NCBI RefSeq assembly: GCF_964212655.1
Contig: NZ_OZ156465.1
Coordinates: 1,054,001-1,118,000 of the forward strand
Direction: 5' to 3'
Source: Candidatus Thiodiazotropha sp. LNASS1
GTDB lineage: Bacteria; Pseudomonadota; Gammaproteobacteria; Chromatiales; Chromatiaceae
Length of the DNA stretch: 64,000 bases
Shown: piece after piece, positions 27,736 to 38,556 of the stretch
Layout: each line of letters begins with the position of its first letter
Numbering within the stretch: the stretch's first letter is position 1
Position numbers and translations under genes: made by a program
The notes under the pieces: model-generated
The model's database searches: none
Seen by the model: the letters and a program-made list of their open reading frames with translations, nothing else
Told to the model about the DNA's origin: nothing

Positions 27736-28551
27736 ATGACGACGCTACGTTATAAGAGTCTCTTCATATCCGATACCCACCTCGGCCTGCGCGCCTCCCG
27801 TACAGAATATCTCCTCGACTTCCTCAAACACACCGATAGCGACAACCTCTATCTGGTGGGGGATATTATCGATTTCTGGAAGATGCGATCCGGGTGGTAC
27901 TGGCCAGCCATCAACAACGAAGTCATTCAGCAGATCATCGCCAAGGCGAAACGGGGCACCCGGGTGGTATATGTGCCGGGTAACCATGACGAGCTGCTGC
28001 GTGACTACCTCAACTTCCATGTCTCCGGCATCGAGATCCGGAAAGAGGTGATCCACACCACTGAGGATAACCGGCAATTCCTGATCCTCCACGGCGATGA
28101 GTTCGACGGTGTGGTGCTGAACAACAAATGGCTGGCCCATCTCGGCAGCGACGCCTACGACCTGCTGCTGTGGCTCAACCGCTGGTTCAACGTCGCCCGG
28201 CGGCGCCTCGGTTTCGGCTATTGGTCCCTCTCCGCCTACCTTAAAAACCAAGTCAAAGAAGCGATGAAGTATATCGGCAACTTCGAACAGGCCGTGATTC
28301 ACACCGTACGCGAGCGCAATCTGGATGGTGTCATCTGCGGCCACATCCATCACGCGGTGATAAGCGACATAGAGGACCTCACCTACGCCAACTGCGGCGA
28401 CTGGGTGGAGAGCTGCACTGCCCTGGCCGAAGAGCCCGACGGATCACTGAAGCTGATCCGCTGGGTCGATGAATCGATGAATCTTCTGGATGAAAAAGAG
28501 AAAACGTATGCGTATAGCGATAGTGACGGACGCGTGGTTTCCACAAATTAA
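27736..28551 (+). CDS. UDP-2,3-diacylglucosamine diphosphatase-family metallophosphoesterase
   Basis: A 271-residue calcineurin-fold hydrolase of the LpxH-like group. Motifs in order: SLFISDTHLGL, YLVGDIIDFW, YVPGNHDELL and GVICGHIHHAV. In this subgroup the true lipid A role is not always shown, so no symbol is given. The end overlaps the glycosyltransferase gene. Pairing with a GT4 enzyme beside dgkA suggests work on glycolipids. Confidence 0.85.
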   Translation: MTTLRYKSLFISDTHLGLRASRTEYLLDFLKHTDSDNLYLVGDIIDFWKMRSGWYWPAINNEVIQQIIAKAKRGTRVVYVPGNHDELLRDYLNFHVSGIEIRKEVIHTTEDNRQFLILHGDEFDGVVLNNKWLAHLGSDAYDLLLWLNRWFNVARRRLGFGYWSLSAYLKNQVKEAMKYIGNFEQAVIHTVRERNLDGVICGHIHHAVISDIEDLTYANCGDWVESCTALAEEPDGSLKLIRWVDESMNLLDEKEKTYAYSDSDGRVVSTN

Positions 28552-29548
28552 CGGCGTCGTTCGCACCCTTGATAAAACCATCAATCTGTTGAAGGAGTGG
28601 GGGCACGAAGTGCTCTGCATCAATCCGGAGCTGTTCCGCAGCGTGCCGATGCCGACCTACCCCGATATCCCGTTGGCCCTGTTTCCCTATGCCAGAGTGA
28701 AGGAACTGCTGGATGCGTTTCAACCCGACGCCATCCATCTTTCCACCGAAGGCCCCATCGGATGGGCCGGGCGGCGCTATTGCCTCAGGCACAACCACCC
28801 CTACACCACAACCTACCATACCCGTTTCCCCGAGTATGTGAGGCTGCGCGCCCCCATCCCCCTATCGCTCTCTTACGCCTTTGTCAGGGCCTTCCACAAT
28901 AAGGCGACCCTGACCATGGTGGCGACCGGCTCAATGAAGAAGACCCTGGAATCACATGGCTTCAAAAACCTCGAATACTGGACGCGTGGGGTTGATATCG
29001 AACACTTCATACCCATCGATCAGCCGGTACTGGATTTGCCCCACCCCATTGCCCTATACCTGGGCCGGGTGGCGGTGGAAAAGAATATCACCGATTTCCT
29101 TGACCTGAAGATGCCGGGCTCCAAGGTGGTGATCGGCGACGGGCCCGCCCTGGAATCGCTGCAACAACGCTACCCTCAGGCCCATTTTCTCGGCTACCGG
29201 AAAAACGGCGATCTCGCCCGCCTCCTCGCCTCCGCCGATGTGATGGTCTTCCCCAGCCGCACCGATACCTTCGGTCTGGTGATGCTGGAGGCCATGGCCT
29301 GCGGCGTACCCGTCGCCACCTACCCGGTTGAGGGCCCGCTCGATGTGATCAAAAACGGTTCAAACGGCTGGATGGACGAAGACCTGTCGACCGCCGTCAC
29401 CAGGGCCCTGGAGGTCGATCGCAGAAGCTGCCGACAATTTGCCGAAGGCTACTCCTGGGAGGCCTGCACCCGGCAGTTCCTCACACTGATCCAGTCCAAC
29501 CTGTCTGACCTGGTTGCCGAACCCGCACCGGCTGAGAAGAGCCTCTGA
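28508..29548 (+). CDS. GT4-family glycosyltransferase
   Basis: A 346-residue GT-B glycosyltransferase. It has an N-terminal IAIVTDAWFPQINGVVRTLD and the C-terminal donor site with DVMVFPSRTDTFGLVMLEAM and ACGVPVATYPV (EX7E motif). It resembles mannosyltransferases that act on phosphatidylinositol or diacylglycerol lipids, but the substrate is unproven. ATG 28508 gives the standard MRIAIVTD start; ATG 28490 is also in frame. It overlaps the phosphatase gene by 44 bp. Confidence 0.88.
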   Translation: MRIAIVTDAWFPQINGVVRTLDKTINLLKEWGHEVLCINPELFRSVPMPTYPDIPLALFPYARVKELLDAFQPDAIHLSTEGPIGWAGRRYCLRHNHPYTTTYHTRFPEYVRLRAPIPLSLSYAFVRAFHNKATLTMVATGSMKKTLESHGFKNLEYWTRGVDIEHFIPIDQPVLDLPHPIALYLGRVAVEKNITDFLDLKMPGSKVVIGDGPALESLQQRYPQAHFLGYRKNGDLARLLASADVMVFPSRTDTFGLVMLEAMACGVPVATYPVEGPLDVIKNGSNGWMDEDLSTAVTRALEVDRRSCRQFAEGYSWEACTRQFLTLIQSNLSDLVAEPAPAEKSL

Positions 29549-29556
29549 CCCAAAAC

Positions 29557-29574
29557 GGTACGGCGAGCCGCACC
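29557..29574. repeat. GGTACGGC palindrome
   Basis: GGTACGGCGAGCCGCACC, a decayed copy of the 15578 family. Confidence 0.55.
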
Positions 29575-29684
29575 GAGATATTTCACAAATATCGGCGCTA
29601 ACCCATCAGGGAAAAGTTGAGCAGAACCACCCATGTTCTCTAGAATAACAACATGATCAATAAAATGACGCTTAGCTGAAGACC

Positions 29685-30383
<699 letters not shown>

Positions 30384-30398
30384 TCTGATCAAACCACC

Positions 30399-30450
30399 GT
30401 AGGGTGCGCCTCGGCGCACCGCTAAATCCCGGGTTAACCCCCTCCCCCAG
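30399..30450 (+). repeat. Island-flanking repeat, left copy
   Basis: Begins GTAGGGTGCGCCTCGGCG, continues CACCGCTAAATCCCGGG and then TTAACCCCCTCCCCC. A near-identical copy in the same orientation lies at 49138-49190. The two bracket the defence island. Confidence 0.75.
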
Positions 30451-30453
30451 CAT

Positions 30454-30543
30454 CTCGTTCCCACACTCCAGCGTGGGAATGCATATAGCCGGTAAAACTA
30501 TGGAGCTGTGTATTCGTTCCCACGCAGGAGCGTTGAAACGAGC
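30454..30543 (+). repeat. GTTCCCACGC repeat unit, copy 3
   Basis: Starts CTCGTTCCCACACTCCAGC and ends CGTTCCCACGCAGGAGCG then TTGAAACGAG. The two ends are inverted (CTCGTTCC versus AACGAG), like a miniature mobile element. Confidence 0.7.
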
Positions 30544-30661
30544 AAAGAAAGTGGTAATAAAAAGGTGTTCATTATTGATTTACTGAACAGTTCCCATAAG
30601 ATAGGCCATTGAAATTTCTGGAAGCAAGGGATAATCGATTAATTCCCTTTCAGCGTATGGA

Positions 30662-31582
30662 ATGCCTATGCCCATCCCCGACTATCAATCGATAATGCGC
30701 CCCCTCCTGGCCTTAATATCAGACGGTCAGCCACACACAATCTCAGATTTGCACCAAAACCTCTGTAATCATTTCCAGCTGACGCCGGAAGAGATCAAAC
30801 AGCGCACACCCAGCGGTGGCCAGACCACTATGCGTAACCGGGTAGGATGGGCGAGAACCTATCTCAACAAAGCAGGGTTATTGGAGATCCCTGCCCGCGC
30901 CCAGGTCAAAATCACCGATTCGGGGCTGCAAGCCCTAAAAAAGTGCCCAGACAGGATAGATCTCGCCTATCTGAAGCAATTCGAGACATTCAGGGCCTTC
31001 ACGACACCCAAGAAAACAGATCAAGTTACCGAGGCACCCGACACCACAGCAGAGAATATCACCACCCCCGACGAACAGATCGAATCAGCCTACCAAACCC
31101 TCAACCAATCCCTGGGCGACGAACTCCTCACCACCCTGAAAGCGGGCAACTTCGAGTTCTTCGAGAGAGTCGTGGTCGATCTGATGCTCGCCATGGGCTA
31201 CGGAGGATCGCGCCAGGATGCCGGCCAGGCCACCCAGTCCACCAACGATGACGGTATCGACGGTATCATCAAGGAAGACCGCCTCGGCCTGGATGTAATC
31301 TACTTGCAGGCCAAGAAATGGGAAAAGACCGTCCACCGGCCGGAGATCGACAAATTCATCGGCACCCTCACCCGCCAAAGAGCACGAAAGGGGGTATTCA
31401 TCACCACATCGGACTTTTCAACCGGGGCGAAAGAGGCCGTGAACAGCCTGGATATGAAAGTGGTGCTCATCAATGGCCAGCAGTTGGCCGGGTTGATGAT
31501 AGAGCACAACCTGGGTGTGACCCCTAAAGAGGTCTACGAAGTCAAGCAAATAGACAGTGACTACTTTAGCGAAGAGCGCTGA
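30662..31582 (+). CDS. Mrr-family restriction endonuclease
   Basis: 306 residues. The N-terminal Mrr_N winged-helix domain (about 1-95) has SGGQTTMRNRVGWARTYLNK. The C-terminal catalytic domain (about 150-290) has NFEFFERVVVDLMLAMGYGG, GIDGIIKEDRLGLDVIYLQA and KKW, giving the D-QxK nuclease signature. It probably cuts modified DNA (type IV). It opens the defence island. ATG 30668 is an alternative start two codons in. Confidence 0.9.
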   Translation: MPMPIPDYQSIMRPLLALISDGQPHTISDLHQNLCNHFQLTPEEIKQRTPSGGQTTMRNRVGWARTYLNKAGLLEIPARAQVKITDSGLQALKKCPDRIDLAYLKQFETFRAFTTPKKTDQVTEAPDTTAENITTPDEQIESAYQTLNQSLGDELLTTLKAGNFEFFERVVVDLMLAMGYGGSRQDAGQATQSTNDDGIDGIIKEDRLGLDVIYLQAKKWEKTVHRPEIDKFIGTLTRQRARKGVFITTSDFSTGAKEAVNSLDMKVVLINGQQLAGLMIEHNLGVTPKEVYEVKQIDSDYFSEER

Positions 31583-32025
31583 GGCAGTCAGGATTTAAGT
31601 TATGACCTCCAACGAAGAACAGCAATTACTCCCTGTTCCCACTCTCCCGAGCCCCTCGTCCCTAGTTCCCACACTCCCGAACCCCTCGTTCCCACGCTCC
31701 AGCGTGGGAATGCATACAGCAGGTAGAATAATGGAACTAAGGTATAGGTATGCGTTCCCAGGTGTGACCGTAAGAACGAGTAACGAATGAACCGTATAAT
31801 CCACCCATGCCTCTAACCACTCCAGCAATTAGGAATTCCATTCCTCCCTGAACCGACAACACTCTTCACTATTCCATTGATATTCATGCATAAGTAATAT
31901 AAACATAAACAAATCATTGAACCGACAGGCCAGAGACTTCACGGAAGACCTCATTGAGTAACAGAAAAAACAATCGGGAGTTACAAAGAACAGTCGGTAA
32001 ACTCATTGGTCTGGTGGTGTAGATC
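31583..32025. other. Non-coding stretch with repeats before hsdR
   Basis: No gene is seen in 443 bp. The first 200 bp hold partial and full GTTCCCACGC repeats. The rest is AT-rich and probably carries the promoter of the type I restriction operon. Confidence 0.55.
31685..31785 (+). repeat. GTTCCCACGC repeat unit, copy 4
   Basis: Starts CTCGTTCCCACGCTCCAGCG, then TGGGAATGCATACAGC, and ends GCGTTCCCAGGTGTG then AAGAACGAG. Same layout as copy 3. Decayed half-units lie just upstream at 31633-31684. Confidence 0.7.
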
Positions 32026-34806
32026 ATGACACCGCCCGAAGAAACCCTCCTCGAAACCCAAACCCGCGAAGCGATTGACCGCAAACTCACCGACGCGGGC
32101 TGGGTCATCCAGGACAAAAAGCGAATCAACCTCTATGAATCCCTGGGCGTGGCGGTACGGGAGATGGACACGGACACAGGTCCCGCCGACTACATGCTCT
32201 TCATCGACGGCAAGGCTTGCGGCATTATCGAGGCCAAGCGGGAAGGCACCGACCTCGGCGGCGTGGCCGAACAATCCGCCCGCTACGCTAGCTCCCAGAC
32301 CAAATTCATCGAACGCTGGGTGGCGGAAGACCAGCCCCTACCCCTGTTATACGAGGCAACCAACCACGAGATACGCTTTCGGGACGAGCGTGATCCCCAC
32401 CCCCGCTCACGCAACATCTTCCACTTCCATCGCCCCGAAACCCTGCTCGATAGACTGCAGGAAGAAGAGACCTTACGCGCAAGACTGCAACAACTGCCCA
32501 GTCTAAACACGGAAAACCTTCGTAACTGCCAGATCGACGCCATCACCGGCATCGAACACAGCCTCAAACAGGGCAAACCCCGCGCCCTGCTGCAAATGGC
32601 CACCGGCTCCGGTAAAACCTACACCGCCGTCACCCAGGTCTATCGCCTGGCCAAATTCGCCAAAATCAAGCGGGCCTTGTTCCTGGTCGACCGTGGCAAC
32701 CTCGCCACCAATGCCAAGGATGAATTTGAACAATTCGTCATCCCCCACGATGGCCGCAAATTCACCCAACACTACAACGTCAACATCCTCGGCCGCGCCG
32801 GCATCCCTGACGCCACCAAGGTCACCATCTCCACCATCCAGCGCCTCTATTCCCAACTCACCAACCAGGAGCTGGATGACGAAGCCGACGAACACTCTGG
32901 TTTCGAAGTAGAAGCCAGCACCATCAATAAAGAACTAAGACCCGTCAGCTACAACCCCGACATCCCCATCGAAGAGTTCGATGTCATCATCATCGACGAA
33001 TGCCACCGCTCCATCTACAACCTCTGGCGCCAGGTGCTCGAATACTTCGATGCCTTTCTGATTGGCCTCACAGCTACACCCACCAAAAAGACCATCGGCT
33101 TTTTTAATCAAAACCTCGTCTCCGAATACACCCACGAAGACGCCGTGGTCGACAAGGTCAATGTGGGCTACGACATCTACCGCATCAAAACCGAGCTGAC
33201 CGAGCAGGGCAACAAAATCGACGCCGGCACCACCGTCGAAATCCGCGACCGCCTCACTAAACAAAAACGCCTCGAAGTGCTCGATAGCCAGGAAGAATGG
33301 CTCGCCCAACAACTCGACCGCAGCGTCCTGGCCCCCAACCAAATTCGCACCGTCATCCAGGCCTTCAAAGACTGCTGCCTGAAAGAATGCTTCCCCCATC
33401 GCAACTGGCAACAAGACAAGATGGAATGGGTCCCCAAAACCCTCATCTTCGCCAAGGACGACGACCACTGCGACCGCATCGTCGATGCCGTGCGCGAAGT
33501 CTTCGATGAAGGCAACGCCTTCTGCAAAAAGATCACCTACAAAGTCGGCAAAATAACCGCAGAAGAATCCATCAAAGCCTTCCGCACCGATCCGCAATAT
33601 CGTATCGCCGTCACCGTCGACATGATCGCCACCGGCACCGACATCCGGCCCCTGGAATGCGTCATGTTCATGCGCGATGTCAAAAGCCAGGCCTACTACG
33701 AACAAATGAAAGGCCGCGGCACCCGCATCATCAGCCGCGACGAACTTCACAAAGTCACCCCCGATGCCTTCGGTAAAAGCCGCTTTGTCCTGGTCGATTG
33801 CGTCGGCGTTACCGAAACAGACAAAACCGAAACCAAATCACTGGAAACCAAACCCAGCATCTCCACCGCCAAACTCATGGAACAAGTCGCCAGAGGCGAT
33901 CGCCACTCCGACACCCTGCGCGCCCTGGGTAACCGCATGATCCGGCTCGACCTCAAACTTAATGACCAACAACGCAAACGCATTAGTGAACTCGCCGGCA
34001 AACCCCTGGCCCTCATCGCCGGCGAACTCATTCATGCCACCAATGAAGAACCATTAATCGAAGCGGCCAAAATACACGCAAAAACCAAAGAGCCGAATGA
34101 AAAACAAATCCAGGAAGCCTTTAAACCCAAGGCTGATATTCTGATCAAACCCTTCCACAACCCGGACCTGCGCGTACTTTTGGAAGAATACCGCAAGGAA
34201 ACCGACCAACTCATCGACGACAGCGCCGACGAACTCATCAGCGCCGGTTACGATGAAGAAAAAGCCGAAGTCCTCATCCAGAACTGGCAGCAATTTATTC
34301 AAGACCACAAAAACGAACTCGACGCCATCCAGCTCATCTACCAGCTGCCCTACCAAAAGCGCCACCTGAGTTACGAGCAAATCGAAAAACTGGCGGAAGA
34401 AATCCAGCAACCTCCGTATAATCTTGCACCCATCGAAGTATGGAAGGCCTACGAACAGTTGGAAAAGAACAAAGTCAAAGGCGTGCCGCCCAAAGAACTG
34501 TTAACCAATATCGTCAGCCTCATACGTTTTTCCACCGGCCTAAGCGATGTACTCGAACCCTTTACCGAGCTGGTCAACAACCGCTTTGATAACTGGCTAA
34601 AACAACAAGGCAAAGATTTCCAGCCAGAACAACTCGCCTGGCTCAACAAAATCAAAGACCAAATCGCCCAAAATGCCGAAATGACGGTAGAAGACTTTAA
34701 CTACATCCCCTTTAACCAGGAGGGTGGATTATTAAAGGCGAGGGAGCTGTTTGGGAAAGAATTAGAACCACTAATCAGTGAATTGAACGGATATTTGATT
34801 GCATGA
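32026..34806 (+). CDS. hsdR: Type I restriction enzyme, R (motor/nuclease) subunit
   Basis: 926 residues of the EcoEI-like R family. The N-terminal PD-(D/E)XK nuclease has PADYMLFIDGKACGIIEAKR. The helicase has Walker A QMATGSGKTYTA, Walker B IIIDECHRSIYN (DECH box), motif III LTATPTKKT, and motif VI in QMKGRGTRI. The C-terminal 330 residues are the EcoEI_R_C assembly domain. It translocates and cuts unmethylated DNA with HsdM and HsdS. Stop and hsdS start overlap (ATGA). Confidence 0.94.
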   Translation: MTPPEETLLETQTREAIDRKLTDAGWVIQDKKRINLYESLGVAVREMDTDTGPADYMLFIDGKACGIIEAKREGTDLGGVAEQSARYASSQTKFIERWVAEDQPLPLLYEATNHEIRFRDERDPHPRSRNIFHFHRPETLLDRLQEEETLRARLQQLPSLNTENLRNCQIDAITGIEHSLKQGKPRALLQMATGSGKTYTAVTQVYRLAKFAKIKRALFLVDRGNLATNAKDEFEQFVIPHDGRKFTQHYNVNILGRAGIPDATKVTISTIQRLYSQLTNQELDDEADEHSGFEVEASTINKELRPVSYNPDIPIEEFDVIIIDECHRSIYNLWRQVLEYFDAFLIGLTATPTKKTIGFFNQNLVSEYTHEDAVVDKVNVGYDIYRIKTELTEQGNKIDAGTTVEIRDRLTKQKRLEVLDSQEEWLAQQLDRSVLAPNQIRTVIQAFKDCCLKECFPHRNWQQDKMEWVPKTLIFAKDDDHCDRIVDAVREVFDEGNAFCKKITYKVGKITAEESIKAFRTDPQYRIAVTVDMIATGTDIRPLECVMFMRDVKSQAYYEQMKGRGTRIISRDELHKVTPDAFGKSRFVLVDCVGVTETDKTETKSLETKPSISTAKLMEQVARGDRHSDTLRALGNRMIRLDLKLNDQQRKRISELAGKPLALIAGELIHATNEEPLIEAAKIHAKTKEPNEKQIQEAFKPKADILIKPFHNPDLRVLLEEYRKETDQLIDDSADELISAGYDEEKAEVLIQNWQQFIQDHKNELDAIQLIYQLPYQKRHLSYEQIEKLAEEIQQPPYNLAPIEVWKAYEQLEKNKVKGVPPKELLTNIVSLIRFSTGLSDVLEPFTELVNNRFDNWLKQQGKDFQPEQLAWLNKIKDQIAQNAEMTVEDFNYIPFNQEGGLLKARELFGKELEPLISELNGYLIA

Positions 34807-36263
34807 ATGCAGTACTAGAAAAAGTAAATGAATTGCCAGATGGCTGGGAAATGCTAGCTATCGAAGATATTGCAGAAGTTAATCCACGGGTGAATAAGAC
34901 AGAGATATCCGATGATTTAATTGTTTCATTTGTGCCAATGCCTGCCGTAGAGGCAGAGAGTGGCACCATTGATGTAAGCCAAGAAAGGCCATTTTCAGAA
35001 GTAAAAAAAGGTTTCACGCCATTTATAGAAGGTGATGTACTTTTCGCAAAGATCACACCTTGTATGGAAAACGGCAAAATGGCTGTAGTGCCAAAGGTAA
35101 AGAATGGTTATGGCTTTGGTTCAACAGAATTTCACGTGCTGCGTCCAAAAGAAGAAATTGAATCCAAATATATCTATTACTTTGTTTCTAGCAGAACTTT
35201 CAGAGGCGTTGCGCAACACAACATGTCTGGTGCAGTTGGTCAGAAGCGTGTGCCGACAAATTATATAAAACAGCACTTAATTCCTGTTGCACCACCCGAA
35301 CAACAAAAACACATCGTCGCCAAAATCGAAGAACTCTTCTCCCATATTGATGCCGGCATCGAAGCCCTAAAAAAAGCCCAAGAGCTCCTCAAACAATACC
35401 GCCAATCCGTCCTCAAAGCCGCCGTCACCGGCGAGCTCACCAAAGAATGGCGCGAAGCAAACAAGGCTAAAATCGAACCCGCCTCCCAACTACTCGAACG
35501 CATCCTCAAAGAACGCCGAGAAAAATGGGAAGAACAGCAGCTCGAACAATTAAAAGCCAAAGGCAAAGTGCCGAAGGATGATAAGTGGAAAGAGAAGTAT
35601 AAAGATCCAAACATGGGTCAAGATCGGTTTTTTGGTGAAAACCCAGAGGAATGGGAAGTTGCCTCAATTGATCATTTGGCACTAGATATTCGTTACGGTT
35701 CAAGTTCTAAAACTAGCCAAGATGAAAAGGGCGTGCCGGTTCTAAGGATGGGTAATATCATTGATGGTAATTTAGATTATTCAAATCTGAAATACTTACC
35801 AGTTGACCATGATGAGTTCCCTGACTTGCTACTACATGATGGTGATTTGCTATTCAATCGCACAAATAGTAAAGAATTAGTAGGTAAAACTGCAGTATTT
35901 CGAGATACAGGCAAACAAACATCATTAGCCTCATATCTTATAAGAGTAAGAGTGCTTAGTGAGATAGAACCAGATTTTGTGGCTTTCTTCATTAATTCTT
36001 CTTGCGGGAGGAATTGGGTTAAAAGCTGTGTAAGCCAAAATGTGGGACAAGCAAATGTAAATGGAACGAAATTAAAGGCTTTAGCATTGCCTTTGCCAAG
36101 CTCAAATGAGCAAAAAGTAATTGTTCGTCGTGTAGAAGAAAAAATGCAGTCATCAGATAAGCTTCTGACTGAGCTTGATCATCAACTGTTTAAAGTAGAG
36201 AAAAATAAACAGTCAATATTAGCTTCAGCATTCAGCGGCTCTCTGAATGGGGCAAATAGTTGA
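34803..36263 (+). CDS. hsdS: Type I restriction enzyme, specificity subunit
   Basis: 486 residues with two target-recognition domains (about 10-165 and 285-450). Each is followed by a helical spacer, with PPEQQKHIVAKIEELFSHID ending the first half and SSNEQKVIVRRVEEK the second. The central spacer (bases about 35290-35560) is GC-richer, while both recognition domains are AT-rich, as expected if these domains were exchanged by recombination. Confidence 0.92.
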   Translation: MNAVLEKVNELPDGWEMLAIEDIAEVNPRVNKTEISDDLIVSFVPMPAVEAESGTIDVSQERPFSEVKKGFTPFIEGDVLFAKITPCMENGKMAVVPKVKNGYGFGSTEFHVLRPKEEIESKYIYYFVSSRTFRGVAQHNMSGAVGQKRVPTNYIKQHLIPVAPPEQQKHIVAKIEELFSHIDAGIEALKKAQELLKQYRQSVLKAAVTGELTKEWREANKAKIEPASQLLERILKERREKWEEQQLEQLKAKGKVPKDDKWKEKYKDPNMGQDRFFGENPEEWEVASIDHLALDIRYGSSSKTSQDEKGVPVLRMGNIIDGNLDYSNLKYLPVDHDEFPDLLLHDGDLLFNRTNSKELVGKTAVFRDTGKQTSLASYLIRVRVLSEIEPDFVAFFINSSCGRNWVKSCVSQNVGQANVNGTKLKALALPLPSSNEQKVIVRRVEEKMQSSDKLLTELDHQLFKVEKNKQSILASAFSGSLNGANS

Positions 36264-36286
36264 AAACTAAGTCAGGGTCTAATTGA

Positions 36287-36847
36287 ATGAGGCGTATTGA
36301 AGCAACATTGCCTGCGTTAGGGAGCTATACAGTTCCATTTCATAATGAGTCTGAGGAAGTCTTAGACTTTTTGGGTAATGGTGAGCTTAGCAGGCTGGAT
36401 CGTGTACAGCATTTAGGAATCGCTTCTAAAGTATTCACTGGCGTGAATCACTCTCGCTTAGAATATCTACTTCTTCAGTGCGCAATTATTAATTTATTGC
36501 CAAGGTTTCATAGAGGTAAGGAGCAATTTGCTTTAAGTGGGAAAGTATTTATTCCTGGACAAACGGCAAAAATATCATCTGGTGAAGAATTATTAAAATG
36601 CTGGACGCTGCTTGGCAATGCTGGCCATTCACAATATACATTTGGCGTAGAAAGGTCACTTTTAAATCACGCGAGAGATAACCCTGCTTTTAAGACTATT
36701 TTGGTTTCTGAACTACCATCAAAACTAAAGAGCTGGTCTTTGGCAATTATTGATAATTATGAAGATGCTAATTTTCACTATATATTGTCATTAATCAAAA
36801 TTGCTCAACTTCCATCTGGCTCAAGGGGTAATCCCCCCGAAAAATAA
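36287..36847 (+). pseudogene. IS-interrupted gene, N-terminal part
   Basis: The first 180 codons of an unknown gene, up to the IS3-family insertion at 36826. The last six residues before the stop are encoded by the element. NHSRLEYLLLQCAIINLL and, later, WTLLGNAGHSQYTFGVERSL recall the spacing of HD-superfamily domains, but the metal ligands are not clearly conserved. It sits directly after hsdS on the same strand and is AT-rich. Removing the element and one AAGG copy joins the frame to 38035. Confidence 0.7.
36823..36826 (+). repeat. IS3 target-site duplication, left copy
   Basis: AAGG, repeated at 38031-38034 directly outside the other end of the element. Confidence 0.8.
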
Positions 36848-36900
36848 CGGGGTTCAAAAGTAGAATTTTCCAATTATGATTACGAAAAGGAGAATCTACA

Positions 36901-37167
36901 ATGAAGAAGTCTCGCTACAGCGAATCCCAGATCATATCGATCCTGAAAGAGGCCGAGGCCGGTATTCCGGTCGCTGAGCTGTGCCGCAAGCACGGTATGA
37001 GTGATGCCACTTTTTACAATTGGCGCGCCAAGTATGGCGGCATGGACGTATCGATGATGAAGCGGATGAAGGAACTGGAGGCGGAGAACCGGCGCCTGAA
37101 GAAGATGTATGCAGAAGAACGGCTCAAGGCCGAGATCCGCAAGGAGGCCCTTGAGGGAAAGTACTAA
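36901..37167 (+). CDS. IS3-family OrfA (HTH protein)
   Basis: An 88-residue Transposase_8 helix-turn-helix protein: [40 protein letters not shown], then a leucine-zipper-like helix [20 protein letters not shown]. It binds the ends of the element. GGAG lies shortly before the ATG. Confidence 0.93.
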   Translation: MKKSRYSESQIISILKEAEAGIPVAELCRKHGMSDATFYNWRAKYGGMDVSMMKRMKELEAENRRLKKMYAEERLKAEIRKEALEGKY

Positions 37168-37187
37168 GGCCATCTCAACGACGAGAG

Positions 37188-37988
37188 ATGGCCAAGCACG
37201 CTTTGTCGAAGCACAGGCTGAGTATCCGCCTGACCTGCGAGATTTTTGGTATCAGCGAGACCTGCTACCGTTACCAGCCGAAGCTATCGGGTGACAATGC
37301 CCATATCACGGACTGGCTACTTCGCCTCACAACAGCCAATCGCACCTGGGGCTTTGGCCTGTGTTTTCTGTATCTGCGCAATGTGAAGGGCTACGGCTAC
37401 AATCACAAGCGCGTTTATCGCATCTACCGTGAGCTGGAGTTGAATCTGAGGATCAAGCCGAAGCGACGATTGAAGCGAGACAAGCCTGATGAGTTATCAG
37501 TGCCCCGGCAGATCAACGAAGTCTGGTCGATGGATTTTATGCATGATCGGCTGATAGATGGTCGAAGCTTTCGGACCTTTAACGTGATCGATGATTACAA
37601 CCGGGAAGGCTTGGGGATTGAAGTTGATCTTTCATTGCCGGCACTCAGAGTCATCCGTACCCTGGGTCGCATCATTGAGTGGCGCGGCAAACCCAAGGTT
37701 ATTCGCTGTGATAATGGACCGGAATACTTGAGTAGCCAGCTCGTTGAATGGGCCAACAGGCATCGGATTCAGTTGCAGTATATTCAGCCGGGTAAGCCAC
37801 AGCAGAACGCTTATGTGGAACGATTCAATCGGACAGTTCGACATGAGTGGCTGGATCAACATTTATTTGAATCGATTACCCATGCACAGGATACTGCCAC
37901 CCGGTGGTTATGGCGCTACAATAATGATCGACCAAACATGGCACTAGGTGGAATCACCCCGGTACAGAAGCTGGCTCAGACCGCTTAA
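37188..37988 (+). CDS. IS3-family OrfB (DDE transposase)
   Basis: 266 residues. HTH_21 segment [18 protein letters not shown], then the rve integrase core with [14 protein letters not shown] (first Asp), [15 protein letters not shown] (second Asp) and [20 protein letters not shown] (Glu). Its frame is open upstream across the end of orfA, so an OrfAB fusion made by frameshifting is likely. The ATG at 37188 gives the stand-alone form. Confidence 0.93.
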   Translation: MAKHALSKHRLSIRLTCEIFGISETCYRYQPKLSGDNAHITDWLLRLTTANRTWGFGLCFLYLRNVKGYGYNHKRVYRIYRELELNLRIKPKRRLKRDKPDELSVPRQINEVWSMDFMHDRLIDGRSFRTFNVIDDYNREGLGIEVDLSLPALRVIRTLGRIIEWRGKPKVIRCDNGPEYLSSQLVEWANRHRIQLQYIQPGKPQQNAYVERFNRTVRHEWLDQHLFESITHAQDTATRWLWRYNNDRPNMALGGITPVQKLAQTA

Positions 37989-38030
37989 CAGTGACTACTT
38001 TTGAGTCCCATTATTAATGGGGGGATTACC

Positions 38031-38034
38031 AAGG
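38031..38034 (+). repeat. IS3 target-site duplication, right copy
   Basis: AAGG, matching 36823-36826. Confidence 0.8.
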
Positions 38035-38556
38035 TTAAAGGGCAGATTATTTAGGTTGCTTGCTGTTTTACTTTTGCCGATTGGTGAATTGAAAATAAGT
38101 AGCTCCGCTGACAGATACAAAATATATCGGCTGCGAAGTTTATTCTCACGGGTTAGATTGCTTAGTATTGTTGCGCTTGATGCATATTATTCTCATCATC
38201 CAGTGAGGTATCAAATTTCAGGTGCATTGATGAATTTGGATTCCTTGCTTGAGGGTGTTGATGAGAAATCAGAGTTTTTTAGATTACTGGAGCAAACTGC
38301 ATCTTGGCTTGCGGATGAAATATACCTGCATCCACGCTCTGCAGCAGCACAGAAATTATATGAAGTAGAATCTAGAACAAAGCTTAACGGCAGCTATGCA
38401 CCACGCATAAGCTCAATAACTGATTTTAGAGTATTTCTTCCTAACTTTATGAGTAATGGTTTTGGACAGCCAAAAGTTGATAAATTGGGGGCATTTGGCA
38501 CGATTAACATTTCCATACTGGCGCGTAGGATCTTTATTTGGAAAAGATGTATATGA
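38035..38556 (+). pseudogene. IS-interrupted gene, middle part
   Basis: This continues the frame broken at 36826: the codon agg of the AAGG copy, then LKGRLFRLLAVLLLP and onward. The frame stops at 38556, but near a GGGGG run (38487-38491) the better coding frame moves by one base to that of 38456-39388. With four G instead of five the two would read through as one protein of about 630 residues. The unknown middle domain is helical. Confidence 0.6.

Larger units (their letters stand above)
36827..38030 (+). mobile_element. IS3-family insertion sequence, complete
   Basis: 1,204 bp with imperfect inverted ends. The left end reads GGTAATCCCCCC with CAAAAGTAG about 25 bp in; the right end is CTACTTTTG ... 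GGGGGGATTACC. A 4-bp AAGG duplication flanks it, so it arrived by transposition. It carries orfA and orfB and splits the gene after hsdS. Confidence 0.9.

Noticed and set aside
32935-33750. A 271-codon open frame on the minus strand
   Set aside because: Opposite the helicase core of hsdR; its Asp/Phe/Val-rich translation is the usual shadow of a GC-rich gene.
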